From: Streptomyces sp. NBC_00691
GTDB taxonomy: Bacteria > Actinomycetota > Actinomycetes > Streptomycetales > Streptomycetaceae
Length of the DNA stretch: 64,000 nt
Direction of reading: 5' to 3'
NCBI RefSeq assembly: GCF_036226665.1
Contig: NZ_CP109007.1
Location: 682,001 to 746,000 of the forward strand
This document shows, in pieces, positions 12,247 to 21,276 of the stretch. Position 1 is the stretch's first letter. Each line of letters opens with the position of its first letter. A model generated the notes under the pieces. It searched no databases and was not told the DNA's origin. It saw only the letters and a list, made by a program, of their open reading frames with translations. The position numbers and the translations under genes were made by a program.

Positions 12247-13306
12247 GCGGCTCTCCTTCCAGGACGGCGACCAGGTTCTGCTGGAGGCAGGGCCCGGAGG
12301 TGGCGTGGGCGAGGGCGCGGTCGGAGTCGCCCCGGTGGATGCGGGCGGCGGCCTCGCCGAGCCGGATGAGTCCGGCGGCCATGACGGGGTTGGCGGCGAG
12401 GGCTCCGCCGGACGGGTTGACCCGCACGCTCTCGTCGAGGTCGAGGGCCCGGCGCAGGACGACCTCCTGGGAGGTGAAGGGCGCGTGGAGTTCGGCGGTG
12501 TCGACGGGCGCCTCGAAGGCTCCGGCGCGTTCGGCGGCGAGGCGGGTGGAGGGCGAGTCGGTGAGGTCGCGGACGCCGAGGGAGTGGGCCTCGATGCGGT
12601 GGTCCATGCCCCGGATCCAGGCGGGACGGGCGCAGAGTTCACGGGCCCGGTCGCCGACGGCGAGGATCACGGCGGCGACTCCGTCGCCGATGGGCGGGCA
12701 GTCGCCGGTGCGCAGCGGCCGGACGACGTACTCGCCCTGGGGGCGGGCGCCGGGAAGCTGGGCGTGTGCGTTGGCCGTGGCGTCCGCGCGGCTGCGGGTG
12801 GCGATCGCGGCGAGGGCGGGTTCGTCGGTGGCGCCCACGTCGACGAGCGCCTGTGCCTGGAGGGCGGCGAGAGCCACGGAGTCGGGCCAGAGGGGTGCCA
12901 GGTAGTACGGGTCGAGCTGGCGGGTGAGGACGTCGCGGACGGAGCCGGGCGAGGACTTCCCGTACGAGTAGACGAGGGCGGTGTCGGCCTCGCCGGTGAG
13001 GAGCTTCACCCAGGCCTCGTACAGCGCCCAGGCGCCGTCCGTCTCGACGTGGGACTCGGAGATCGGCGGCCAGGCACCGACGCCGTCGAGGGCCATCGTG
13101 AAGGAGAAGGCGCGCCCGGCCAGGTAGTCGGAGGAGCCGGAGCAGGTGAAGTCGATGTCGGAGGTCCTGAGCCCGGTCTGCCGCAGCACGTCGTGCAGGA
13201 CGGGCATGACCATCTCGACCTCGGAGAGGTCGTCGGTGCGGCGGCGGTGGTCGCTCTGGGCGAAGGCGACGATCGCCACCTCTCGGTCCGGCCGGTGCGG
13301 CGTCAC
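12236..13306 (-). CDS. Ltp4-type thiolase-fold protein (lipid-transfer family)
   Basis: 356 aa, a second thiolase-fold protein in the operon. The GTG at 13306 overlaps the upstream TGA (GTGA), a coupling signal. Its usual nucleophile region reads SESHVETDGAWALYEAW with no Cys, and the C-terminal half has RVNPSGGALAANPVMAAG. Together with its neighbour it would form a pair of unequal subunits, as known for thiolase-fold heteromers in steroid catabolism. From memory, length and order match mycobacterial Ltp4 upstream of Ltp3. Probable role: carbon-carbon cleavage or carrier function on a branched or polycyclic acyl-CoA. An ordinary beta-ketothiolase is disfavoured by the missing Cys. Confidence 0.83.
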
Positions 13307-14256
13307 AGCAGCTCCTTGTAGGTGTCGTAGTCGGCGTCGGGCTCGCCGGTGGGCCGGTAGTGGTCGGGGTAGCGGCCGTCGTCGCTCCACACGGGTTCGA
13401 CGCGCAGGCCCATGCGGACCTGGTCGTACGGGATGCCGCCGATGCGGCCGTGGAGGGCGAGCCCGGCGCCGTCGAGGGCGATGTGGGCGTAGACGTACGG
13501 CACCTCGATGTCGAGGTTCTTCGCCTTGATGTTGACGATGCAGTACGTGGTGACGGTGCCGCGCGGTCCGACCTCGACCTGGTCGGTGGTGGCGACTCCG
13601 CAGGTGGGGCAGGCGCCGCGGGGCGGGACGTACACCTTGGCGCAGGAGGGGCAGCGTTCGCCGACGGTCCGGCGCTCTCCGAGGGCGTGCAGGTAGCGGG
13701 TCTGGGCGCGGCCGGGGCTGTAGGTGTAGTCGAGGCGGGCGGCGGCGACGATGCCGGTGACGGGGTCGGTGAACCGGCCGTCGTGGGCCGCCGGTTCGTT
13801 CACCGGATCGCTGTCGTACGGCTCGAAGCACGCGATGTCCGTGATGGCGCCGGACCGTTCGGCGGCCCAGCGGATCCGGACCCGCAGGCCGGTGCGGACG
13901 GCTTCGGGGCCGGGGGCGTCGAGGGCGTGCAGGAGGGCGGTGTCGGCGCCGTCGAGGCGGACGAGGACCCAGGCGAAGGGGGTGGCGAGGGGCTGTCCGG
14001 TTCGGGGCGCGGGGTTCCAGGCCCAGGTGGTGACGGTGCCGGTGGCGCCGACCTCGACGAGGTCGCGGAGTTCGGCGGCGGTGGCGGGGTCGTACTCGAC
14101 GGGCGGGACGAGGACCTCACCGGTCTCGGTGCGGACGCCGAGGACGGTCCGCTCGCGCAGGCCCGTGAGGAAGGCGGACTGGACGGGGCCGAGGGAGCGG
14201 GTGAAGGGGAATTCGACGACGAGGGGAGCGCGGAGCGTCTCCGACGGGGCTGTCAT
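13303..14256 (-). CDS. DUF35 OB-fold/zinc-ribbon protein (acyl-CoA-associated)
   Basis: 317 aa with two OB-like halves. The second carries the rubredoxin-like zinc ribbon CPSCAKVYVPPRGACPTCG around residues 205-223, then the DUF35 OB fold (RGTVTTYCIVN, YVYAHIALDGAG). The first half has an OB-like core (GTVTTWAWNP) but no zinc cysteines. DUF35 proteins are obligate partners of Ltp aldolases/thiolases: the OB fold takes the CoA ester and completes the active site. The gene directly precedes two Ltp-type genes with overlapping stop/start codons, exactly the context expected. The ATG at 14256 has no competing start close by. Confidence 0.88.
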   Translation of the reverse strand: MTAPSETLRAPLVVEFPFTRSLGPVQSAFLTGLRERTVLGVRTETGEVLVPPVEYDPATAAELRDLVEVGATGTVTTWAWNPAPRTGQPLATPFAWVLVRLDGADTALLHALDAPGPEAVRTGLRVRIRWAAERSGAITDIACFEPYDSDPVNEPAAHDGRFTDPVTGIVAAARLDYTYSPGRAQTRYLHALGERRTVGERCPSCAKVYVPPRGACPTCGVATTDQVEVGPRGTVTTYCIVNIKAKNLDIEVPYVYAHIALDGAGLALHGRIGGIPYDQVRMGLRVEPVWSDDGRYPDHYRPTGEPDADYDTYKELL

Positions 14257-14312
14257 GCGGGCTCCTTGGTGGCGGGGCGGGTGGGACGGGCTGGGGTGGG
14301 GTGGGGCGCACC

Positions 14313-15122
14313 TCATTCCCGCCGGTACTCCGGCGTCCGCTTCTCCGCGAACGCCCTCGCCCCCTCCTTCGCGTCCGCCGTGTCGAAGATCGGCCACCCC
14401 CGCTTCAGTTCGGCGGCCAGCCCCTCCGTCTCCGTCATCTCGGCTGCCTCGTACACGGACGCCTTGACCGCTTCCACGGCGAGGGGCCCGCACGCGTTGA
14501 TCCGTTCGGCGATGCCGAGGGCGGCGTCGAGGGCGGTGCCGTCGGGGACGACCCGGCCGACGAGGCCGATCCTGGCGGCCTCCTCGGCCGAGTACGGGCG
14601 GCCCGTGAGGAGCATCTCGAGGGCGTGGGTGCGGGCGATCTGCCGGGGCAGGCGGACCGTGGAGCCGCCGATCGGGAAGAGGCCGCGCCGGACCTCGAAG
14701 AGTCCGAACGTCGCCGAGGCGGCCGCGACCCGGATGTCCGTCCCCTGGAGGATCTCGGTGCCGCCGGCGACGCAGTACCCCTCCACCGCGGCGATGACGG
14801 GTTTGCGGGGGCGGTGGTGGCGCAGCATCGCCTTCCAGTGCAGGTCGGGGTCGGCCTTGAGCCGGTCCCGGTAATGCTCTCCCTCCATCCCCTTGCCGGC
14901 CAGGGCCTTGAGGTCCATGCCCGCGCAGAAGGCGCCACCGGCGCCGGTGAGGACGACGGAGCGGATGCCGTCGTCGGCGTCGGCCTCCAGCCAGCCGTCG
15001 TAGAGCCCGACGAGCATCGGCAGTGAGAGGGCGTTCTTGGCCTCGGGCCGGTTCAAGGTGAGGACGAGCGTGGCGCCTTCGCGCCGTACGCCGAGGTGTT
15101 CGGTGCCACCAGTGCCACCCAT
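14313..15122 (-). CDS. Enoyl-CoA hydratase/isomerase (EchA19-like crotonase)
   Basis: 269-aa crotonase-fold enzyme. It shows the N-terminal TLNRPEAKNALS, the oxyanion-hole segment GAGGAFCAGMDLKAL (~residue 60-75), and VEGYCVAGGTEI with GLFEVRRGLFPIGGS (~110-150), where catalytic acidic residues usually sit. It should hydrate a 2-enoyl-CoA during beta-oxidation. It is the first gene of the leftward operon (hydratase, DUF35, Ltp4, Ltp3, ACT). The ATG at 15122 is chosen over an upstream in-frame start because GGGAG lies 6 nt before it and the extra residues lie in the operator region. Two operator-like motifs lie 23-85 bp upstream. Confidence 0.92.
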   Translation of the reverse strand: MGGTGGTEHLGVRREGATLVLTLNRPEAKNALSLPMLVGLYDGWLEADADDGIRSVVLTGAGGAFCAGMDLKALAGKGMEGEHYRDRLKADPDLHWKAMLRHHRPRKPVIAAVEGYCVAGGTEILQGTDIRVAAASATFGLFEVRRGLFPIGGSTVRLPRQIARTHALEMLLTGRPYSAEEAARIGLVGRVVPDGTALDAALGIAERINACGPLAVEAVKASVYEAAEMTETEGLAAELKRGWPIFDTADAKEGARAFAEKRTPEYRRE

Positions 15123-15144
15123 GGGGGTCTCCCGTCTCCAGTTC

Positions 15145-15158
15145 TGGAACAGGTTGCA
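15145..15158. promoter_or_regulatory. KstR-type box TGGAACAGGTTGCA
   Basis: Matches at every fixed position the 14-bp consensus TNNAACNNGTTNNA known for the TetR-family cholesterol regulator KstR. It lies 23 bp upstream of the hydratase start and 128 bp upstream of the divergent acyl-CoA synthetase. A second exact match sits upstream of the acyl-CoA dehydrogenase at 51967. No KstR homologue is recognised in the window. Confidence 0.6.
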
Positions 15159-15181
15159 GTAGCCGGGGGTCCAGTTCAATA

Positions 15182-15207
15182 GTTTTCTGACACCCAGTCA
15201 GATTCTT
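15182..15207. promoter_or_regulatory. Palindromic operator GTTTTCTGA-N7-TCAGATTCTT, copy 1
   Basis: The 17-bp core TCTGAC-ACCCA-GTCAGA has perfect 6-bp arms. The flanks and arms (19 fixed bases) are identical to a second copy at 35547, while the seven central bases differ, as expected for a dimeric repressor site. It is central in the 164-bp divergent region and could control both directions. Confidence 0.65.
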
Positions 15208-15286
15208 CTGCGCACCCCCTTCCCCCTGTCACCGGTCGGCGCTGTAATGACCGCCGAGTCAGTGCGAACCGGGGTCAGGAGGAACG

Positions 15287-16933
15287 GTGGAGTACAACCT
15301 TGCCGACCTGTTCGAATCGGTGGTCGACGCGGTACCCGACCGTGAGGCGCTGGTGTACGTCGACCATCCGGGCACCGGCGAGGAGCGCCGGCTCACCTAC
15401 GCCGAGCTGGACGAGGCCGCCAACCGGATCGCGCACCACCTCGTCGACGCGGGCATCCGGCCCGGCGAGCACCTCGGCCTCCACCTCTACAACGGCGTCG
15501 AGTACCTGCAGACCGTCCTCGCCTGCCTCAAGGCACGGATCGTGCCGGTCAACGTGAACTACCGGTACGTGGAGGAGGAGCTCGTCTACCTCTACCGGGA
15601 CGCCGACCTGGCCGCACTCGTCTTCGACGCCGAGTTCACCGACCGGGTCGCGGCGGCGCTGCCGCAGACGGAGAAGCTGCGGCACCTCGTGCGGGTGGGG
15701 ACCCCGCCCGAGGGAGCGGCCGCCGGCCTGGACTGTGTCCCGTACGCCGAGGCGGAGGCCGCCGGTTCACCCGCGCGCGGCTTCGGACCGCGCTCGGCCG
15801 ACGACCTCTTCATCATCTACACCGGCGGCACCACCGGGATGCCCAAGGGCGTCCTGTGGCGCCAGGAGGACCTTTTCTTCGCGGGGCTGTTCGGCGGGGA
15901 TCCCTCGGGCGAGGCGGTGAAGCGCCCCGAGGAGCTGGCCGAGCGGGTCGCCGCCGGCGGCGCCGGCATCACCTTCTTCCCCGCGCCTCCGCTGATGCAC
16001 GGCACCTCCACGCTGACCGCGTTCATCGCCTTCAACTACGGCCAGCGGGTCGTCCTGCACCGCAAGTACGTCCCGGAGGAGGTCCTCCGCACCCTGGAGA
16101 AGGAGAAGGTCTCCAGCATCTCCCTCGTCGGGGACGCGATGCTGCGGCCCCTCGTGGACGCGCTGCGCGGACCGCGGAAGGGCACGGACCTCTCCGCCCT
16201 GTTCAGCCTGTCCTCGTCCGGGGCGATCATGTCCGAGACCGTACGGGCCCAGCTCCAGGAGCTGATGCCGAACGTCCTGCTCCTCAACAACTTCGGTTCC
16301 ACCGAGTCCGGTTCCAACGGCCGCGCCACCGACGACTCCGGTCCGGCCAGGGGCTTCCGGCTGCACGTCAACGAACGCACCCAGGTCGTCGACCCCGCGA
16401 CCCGCGCCCCCGTCGCCACCGGCGAGATCGGCCGGCTGGCCCAGCGCGGCCACGTGCCGCTCGGCTACTACAACGACCCGGGGAAGACCGCCGAGACGTT
16501 CTTCGAGCGGGACGGGGTCCGGTGGGTGCTCCTCGGCGACATGGCGACCGTGGACGAGACCGGGGTGGTCACCGTCCTCGGGCGCGGCTCCCAGTGCATC
16601 AACACGGGTGGCGAGAAGGTCTATCCGGAAGAGGTGGAGCAGGCCCTCAAGTCCCACCCCGACGTGTACGACGCGCTGGTCGCCGGAGTGCCGGACGCCC
16701 GCTGGGGCAACCACGTCGCCGCGGTCGTCCAGCTCCGCGCGGACGCCCGGCCGCTGGACCTGGAGACCCTCCAGACCCACTGCCGTCCCCGCCTGGCGGG
16801 GTACAAGGTGCCGCGCCAGCTGGTCCTCACCGACCGCATCCAGCGCTCGCCCAGCGGCAAGGCGGACTACCGCTGGGCCCGCACGGTGGCGGTGGAGGCG
16901 GACACCCGGACGGAAGGCGGGGAACGCGCCTGA
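15287..16933 (+). CDS. FadD19-like acyl-CoA synthetase
   Basis: 548-aa ANL-superfamily adenylate-forming enzyme. The P-loop-like A3 motif YTGGTTGMPKGVLW is at residues 178-191, NNFGSTESG (A5) lies near 330, GDMATVDETG and GRGSQCINTGGEKVYPEEVE (A8 hinge) near 420-450, and the catalytic lysine is in SPSGKADYRW near 523. The YTGGTTG-PKGV-WR signature and the RWA end resemble steroid/branched-chain CoA ligases such as FadD19 rather than plain fatty-acid ligases. It activates a carboxylic acid to its CoA thioester and is divergent from the Ltp operon, which would process the product. The GTG at 15287 follows AGGAGG. Confidence 0.9.
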   Translation: MEYNLADLFESVVDAVPDREALVYVDHPGTGEERRLTYAELDEAANRIAHHLVDAGIRPGEHLGLHLYNGVEYLQTVLACLKARIVPVNVNYRYVEEELVYLYRDADLAALVFDAEFTDRVAAALPQTEKLRHLVRVGTPPEGAAAGLDCVPYAEAEAAGSPARGFGPRSADDLFIIYTGGTTGMPKGVLWRQEDLFFAGLFGGDPSGEAVKRPEELAERVAAGGAGITFFPAPPLMHGTSTLTAFIAFNYGQRVVLHRKYVPEEVLRTLEKEKVSSISLVGDAMLRPLVDALRGPRKGTDLSALFSLSSSGAIMSETVRAQLQELMPNVLLLNNFGSTESGSNGRATDDSGPARGFRLHVNERTQVVDPATRAPVATGEIGRLAQRGHVPLGYYNDPGKTAETFFERDGVRWVLLGDMATVDETGVVTVLGRGSQCINTGGEKVYPEEVEQALKSHPDVYDALVAGVPDARWGNHVAAVVQLRADARPLDLETLQTHCRPRLAGYKVPRQLVLTDRIQRSPSGKADYRWARTVAVEADTRTEGGERA

Positions 16934-16939
16934 GGCGGG

Positions 16940-17353
16940 TCAGCTCCGCTCGGTGATGTTGACCATCCACGTGATGCCGAACCTGTCCGTGCACATACCG
17001 AAGACATCGCCCCACATCTGCTTCTCCAGGGGGACGGAGACGGTGCTGCCGTCGGTCAGCTTGTCCCAGTAGCCGCGCAGCTCCCCGGCGTCGTCGCCGC
17101 TGAGGCTCACCGCGAAGCCGTTCCCGGGGGTCAGCTCCGTGCCCGGCGGGTTGTCGGCGGCCATCAGCGTGAAGCCGCTGGGCGTCTCCAGCATGCCGTG
17201 CATGATCTTGTCGGCGTACCCGGGCGGCGCCTCGGCTCCGGACCCGCCGTACGTGTTGAGGTCGAGCGTGCCCCCGAGGGCCTGCTGGTAGAACTCCAGG
17301 GCCTGCTTCGCGTTGCCGGAGAAGCTGAGGTAGGGGTTGAGACGACTGGTCAC
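16940..17353 (-). CDS. VOC-family protein (PhnB-like)
   Basis: 137 aa, one vicinal-oxygen-chelate domain of the PhnB/3-demethylubiquinone-methyltransferase-like type: LNPYLSFSGNAKQALEFYQQALGG at the start (split across the first beta strand and helix) and WGDVFGMCTDRFGITWMVN at the end. Such proteins are small cytoplasmic dimers; many have no known substrate. Its stop lies 6 bp from the convergent acyl-CoA synthetase stop. It is probably unrelated to the Ltp operon. Confidence 0.85.
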   Translation of the reverse strand: MTSRLNPYLSFSGNAKQALEFYQQALGGTLDLNTYGGSGAEAPPGYADKIMHGMLETPSGFTLMAADNPPGTELTPGNGFAVSLSGDDAGELRGYWDKLTDGSTVSVPLEKQMWGDVFGMCTDRFGITWMVNITERS

Positions 17354-17581
17354 TCCTGGCTCCTGTCATGTCGCGCCGTGGCGATGTCGGGCACCGTCCG
17401 GCGCCGCCGACCCACCGATCCTCCACCGGGGCCTGCCGCTACGGCCGAGGCGCGCCGCGCCTGGGCCGATCGGCCCACGGCCGCGAACCCGACACGGGCA
17501 CGCGCACGGAGAGCGATACGGCCAGGGCGCCGGCACGGACCCCGACGCCGGCTCCGGCACGGGTGCGGGTGCGGGTGCGCT

Positions 17582-18247
17582 TCAGGCGCCCGCCGGCCCC
17601 TCTCCCGGGCCCGCCGCGAACGCCAGCGGCGGCGCCATCGCCCGCGCGTCCGCGTTCTCCCCGACCCACAGCCCGATGAAGAGCGCGGCCGTCGCCTCCA
17701 GGAGCCCCGCCCGGTCGAGACTTCCGCCGGTCAGCGGTGCGCAGCCCGCGTCCCGCACCAGCCGCCGTACGAGCGCGAGCGCGGTGGCGTCGTCGCCGCA
17801 CACCGGGACGGCGAGGCGCTGCCCGTCGAAGACGGGAGGATCCATCCGCCACACGTCCTCGTGGCAGAGGTTGAAGGCCTTGACGACCCGGGCGCCGGGC
17901 GCGGCGTCCGCGAGTCGGCGCGCCGCCGACGGTCCGCCGTCCGTGAGCAGCCGGAAGCCGGGGCCCACGGGATTGGAGCAGTCCAGCAGAACCTTGCCGG
18001 CCAGGTCCGCCCGCAGCTCGCCGACGACCGCCTCCCCCGCCCCGTACGGCAGCGCCGCCAGGGCCACCTCGCCGAACGCCGCCGCCTCGCGGAGGCTGCC
18101 GTGGCCGGTCCCGCGGCCCAGGCGGCTCGCGAGGTGCCGCGCCCTCGTCTCGTCGCGGCCCCCGACGAGGACCTCGTGTCCCGCCCGCACCCAGTGGGTG
18201 GCCAGGGCGTCCGCCATGTTGCCCGTGCCCAGTACGCCGATCCTCAT
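17582..18247 (-). CDS. NAD(P)-binding reductase, F420-NADP oxidoreductase-like (NADPH-dependent F420 reductase family)
   Basis: 221 aa with an N-terminal Rossmann nucleotide-binding motif MRIGVLGTGNMADALA, GGRDETRARHL after beta-2, LLDCSNPVG in the middle and KAFNLCHEDVW near residue 130. Proteins with this pattern belong to the FNO/dinucleotide-binding family and either reduce F420 with NADPH or act on unknown substrates. The start at 18247 removes an upstream extension that would run into the HxlR gene. It is divergent from an HxlR regulator 76 bp away, a common arrangement in which the regulator controls the reductase. Confidence 0.82.
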   Translation of the reverse strand: MRIGVLGTGNMADALATHWVRAGHEVLVGGRDETRARHLASRLGRGTGHGSLREAAAFGEVALAALPYGAGEAVVGELRADLAGKVLLDCSNPVGPGFRLLTDGGPSAARRLADAAPGARVVKAFNLCHEDVWRMDPPVFDGQRLAVPVCGDDATALALVRRLVRDAGCAPLTGGSLDRAGLLEATAALFIGLWVGENADARAMAPPLAFAAGPGEGPAGA

Positions 18248-18323
18248 CGTCCGTCCCCTCTCCGCGCCGGTTCTCGGCACCTCGGGAACGACATTAGGGA
18301 GACGGTCGGGCACCATCTGGTAC

Positions 18324-18674
18324 GTGACGTCCGACGCCTTCCTCGCCGACTGCCGCGCCCGCCTCGCCTTCGACCTGCTCTCGAACACGTGGAACGCCGT
18401 GGTGCTCTGGTCCCTGCGAGGGGGCCCGAGCCGCCACGGCGAACTCCGGGAGCGCATCGGCGGGATCAGTTCCAAGGTCCTCACCGAGACGCTGCGGCGG
18501 CTGGAGTTCAACGGCCTGGTGGAGCGGCGCGTCGAGGACGACGCGCCGACCCGGATCCGCTACGAACTCACCGGCCTGGGAGAGACCCTGCTCGGTCCGA
18601 TCGACGCGTTCGGCGCGTGGGCCTTCGAGCACGGCGACGAGGTGATGGCCGCCCAGGAGCGCCACGGCGGGTGA
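18324..18674 (+). CDS. HxlR-family transcriptional regulator
   Basis: 116-aa winged-helix protein: LLSNTWNAVVLWSLRGGPSR, then FNGLVERRVEDDAPTRIRYELTGLGETL (recognition wing; separated here by KVLTETLRRLE). The N-terminal HxlR cysteine seems to be the one in FLADCRARL (residue ~10), which in several HxlR proteins senses electrophiles or redox change. No ATG is available; the GTG at 18324 is the best start. It is divergent from the F420/NADP reductase-like gene and probably its repressor. Confidence 0.8.
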   Translation: MTSDAFLADCRARLAFDLLSNTWNAVVLWSLRGGPSRHGELRERIGGISSKVLTETLRRLEFNGLVERRVEDDAPTRIRYELTGLGETLLGPIDAFGAWAFEHGDEVMAAQERHGG

Positions 18675-18724
18675 CGTCGACCGCTGCGGCGGCACCGATC
18701 GACAAGACACCCGCACGACACCCG

Positions 18725-20245
18725 CTAGAGGCCGAACTCCCGCAGTGCGCGCAGGAACGCGTCCGGGGCGTCCGTGTGGACGAGGTGCCCCGCCCCGATG
18801 GTGACGCAGCGGGCGCCGGGGATGCGGTCGGCCAGCCAGTACAGCTGGTCCTGGCGGACGTGGCTGGTCGGGCCGCCCGCGACGACGAGGGTCGGGGCCG
18901 AGATCGCGGGGAGTTCGTCGCGCCAGGCCGGATCGGGGGCGTTCAGCTGGGCGTCGGTGGAGGGGACGATCTCCCAGTCGAAGCCGAGCGGGCCCTCGGG
19001 CCGTTCCGCCGGGGGCCGCGGCGGGTCGAGCGGGAAGAACACGGGGACGTCCTCCAGGACGAGCCGACCGATCAGGTCCGGTTCCCGTGCGGCGAGGAGA
19101 TACGCGGACCCGCCGCCCATCGAGTGGGCGACGACGGTCACACCGGTCAGGCCGAGGGCCTTGAGGAAGCCGCCGAGTTCGTCGCGGAAGACGTCGAAGC
19201 CGTAGGAGCCGGGCCGGTCGCTGAGACCGTGGCCGCGGAGGTCCACCGCGTACACCCGGTGGTCGGCGGCGAGCTCCGCCGCGATCCGCGCCCAGGTGGT
19301 GCTGTTCTCGCCCCGTCCGTGGACCAGGACGACGGGCGGGGCGTCCTCGGAGCCCCGTACCCGGTAGGCGAGGCGGACACCGTCCACTGTGACCGTACGG
19401 ACGTCGGGGTCGAGGAAGGCGGCGAGGGGGCGGAGGAACCCCTCCGCGTCGTCGACCCACGGGAAGTGCCCGGCGCCGGGCAGGACGACGAGCTCGGCGT
19501 CCGGGAACAGGGCGGCGGCCTCCGCGGCCTTGGCCGGGGTGGGACCGGCGTCGTACTCCCCCGCCAGGAGGAGGACCGGTGCTGTGAGCGCCGTGAGCGC
19601 GCGGCGGGTCGCCTCCGGGGCGTACGCGCCCTCCCCGTGGTAGGCGGGCGCGGCCTCCCAGTTCATCTGCCCGGCCTCTCGGGCCGCGTGGTCCCGGGCG
19701 GCCTCGTCCCAGCGGCCGTACGCGAAGGGCGCGACGATCTCGCGGACGCGTATCAGCGGGGTGTCCGGTCCGATCCCGTCGAGCGCGGCCCTGGCCTGGG
19801 GGTACCAGGTCCGGTCGGCGAAGACCTCGACGGCCCTGTCCCACTCCTCGTCGGTGGTTTCGACGCCGAGCGCGCGGGCGGCGGAGGTGACGAGGACGAG
19901 GGAGCGGATCCGCTCGGGGTGGGCGGCGGCGTACAGGGTGGCCAGGTTCCCGCCCGCCGAGTGGCCGAGCAGGTCGATCCGCTCCAGGCCGAGGTGGACG
20001 CGGAGCGCCTCGACGTCGCCGACCTGCCGGTCGCAGCGGTACGTGCCGGGGTCGGCGGGCTCGGCCGACGCCCCCGTCCCCCGCGCGTCGAGCAGGATCA
20101 GGGTGCGGTGCGCGGCGAGTCCGCCCAGGTCACCGAGGTAGACGGCGTCGCGCATGGGTCCGCCCGCGAGACACACCAGGGGCTCGCCCTCCCCCACGAT
20201 CCGATAGGCGAGTTCGGTTCCGTCGTATGCGGTGAACGTTGGCAT
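18725..20245 (-). CDS. Tandem alpha/beta-hydrolase fusion protein
   Basis: 506 aa made of two complete alpha/beta-hydrolase domains in one chain. Domain 1 (~1-278) has nucleophile elbow GHSAGG with S96 and a histidine at H260 (PGAGHFPW). Domain 2 (~282-506) has HGRGEN for the oxyanion region, elbow AHSMGGG with S375 and a C-terminal GAGHLVH. Both catalytic serines and histidines are present, so both halves could be active. Usual family members have one domain of ~270 residues. The ATG at 20245 is the first residue of strand 1. It is divergent from the cysteine/pentapeptide gene, 103 bp apart. The substrate is unknown. Confidence 0.85.
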   Translation of the reverse strand: MPTFTAYDGTELAYRIVGEGEPLVCLAGGPMRDAVYLGDLGGLAAHRTLILLDARGTGASAEPADPGTYRCDRQVGDVEALRVHLGLERIDLLGHSAGGNLATLYAAAHPERIRSLVLVTSAARALGVETTDEEWDRAVEVFADRTWYPQARAALDGIGPDTPLIRVREIVAPFAYGRWDEAARDHAAREAGQMNWEAAPAYHGEGAYAPEATRRALTALTAPVLLLAGEYDAGPTPAKAAEAAALFPDAELVVLPGAGHFPWVDDAEGFLRPLAAFLDPDVRTVTVDGVRLAYRVRGSEDAPPVVLVHGRGENSTTWARIAAELAADHRVYAVDLRGHGLSDRPGSYGFDVFRDELGGFLKALGLTGVTVVAHSMGGGSAYLLAAREPDLIGRLVLEDVPVFFPLDPPRPPAERPEGPLGFDWEIVPSTDAQLNAPDPAWRDELPAISAPTLVVAGGPTSHVRQDQLYWLADRIPGARCVTIGAGHLVHTDAPDAFLRALREFGL

Positions 20246-20348
20246 GACACCGATCCTCAGGGACCACGAACGATCTTCGCAACGGGTTTGGCGCCACGCG
20301 CGATACGGTGGATGGACCGACCCCGACCAGCGAAGGAACCGTCCCACC

Positions 20349-21164
20349 GTGCCCGACACCCGGGAATCCGCACTGCGCGGCGACTGCGCCAACTGCTTCG
20401 GCCTGTGCTGCGTGGCGCTGCCCTTCGCGAAGTCGGCCGACTTCGCCGTGAACAAGGCACCGGGCGAGCCCTGCCGGAACCTCCAGGAGGACTTCCGCTG
20501 CGGCATCCACACCCGGCTGCGGACGAGCGGGTTCCAGGGCTGCACGGTGTACGACTGTTTCGGCGCGGGCCAGCAGGTCTCCCAGGTGACCTTCGGCGGT
20601 GTGTCCTGGCGCGAGGCGCCGGAGACCGCGAGCCGGATGTACGACGTGTTCTACGTGATGCGCCAGCTCCACGAACTGCTGCGCTATCTCACGGAGGCGC
20701 TGGCCCGCCCGGCGGCCCGCCCCGTCCACGCCGAGCTGGCGACGGCACTCGCCCGGGTCGAGGACCTCACCGGGGGTTCGGCGGACGACCTGGAGCAGCT
20801 GAGGGTGCCGGAGGTGCGCGCCGAGGTGAACGAGCTGCTCCTGCGGACGAGCGAGCTCGTCCGTGCCACGTCCGGCGGGAAGCCGAGGAGCAGGCGCGGT
20901 GCGGATCTGATCGGCAAGCGCCTGCGCGGGGCGAAGCTGCGCGGCACCGACCTGCGCGGGGCACTGCTGATCGCCGCCGATCTGACCGGCGCCGATCTGT
21001 CGCTCACGGATCTCATCGGCGCGGACCTGCGGGACGCCGATCTGTCGGGCGCGGACCTGACCGGAGCCCTCTTCCTGACGCAGCCCCAGTTGAACGCGGC
21101 GCGCGGGAACGCCTCCACCCGCCTTCCGGAGGGTTTCGAGCGCCCCGCGCACTGGGCGTCCTGA
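20349..21164 (+). CDS. Cysteine-cluster (YkgJ-like) protein with C-terminal pentapeptide repeats
   Basis: 271 aa. The N-terminal ~80 residues carry eight or so cysteines (C13, C16, C20, C21, then EPCRN, FRCGIH, QGCTVYDC), resembling the YkgJ/FliB-type metal-binding family, which is thought to hold zinc or an iron-sulfur cluster. A helical middle follows, and residues ~195-245 form seven or so pentapeptide repeats of the A(D/N)LXX type (GTDLRGALLIAADLTGADLS), folding as a short right-handed beta helix. The GTG at 20349 is used because the cluster begins 13 residues later. Function unknown; the fusion is unusual. Confidence 0.78.
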   Translation: MPDTRESALRGDCANCFGLCCVALPFAKSADFAVNKAPGEPCRNLQEDFRCGIHTRLRTSGFQGCTVYDCFGAGQQVSQVTFGGVSWREAPETASRMYDVFYVMRQLHELLRYLTEALARPAARPVHAELATALARVEDLTGGSADDLEQLRVPEVRAEVNELLLRTSELVRATSGGKPRSRRGADLIGKRLRGAKLRGTDLRGALLIAADLTGADLSLTDLIGADLRDADLSGADLTGALFLTQPQLNAARGNASTRLPEGFERPAHWAS

Positions 21165-21276
21165 GCTACGACGCGGCAGCCGTGGACGGCGAGCGGCACG
21201 TCGGACGGCTCGAGGTCTCGGTGCACGACCCCGGCGCCGTGCATGACGTGCGGGGCCTCTGCCATGCCTGCGAGGA

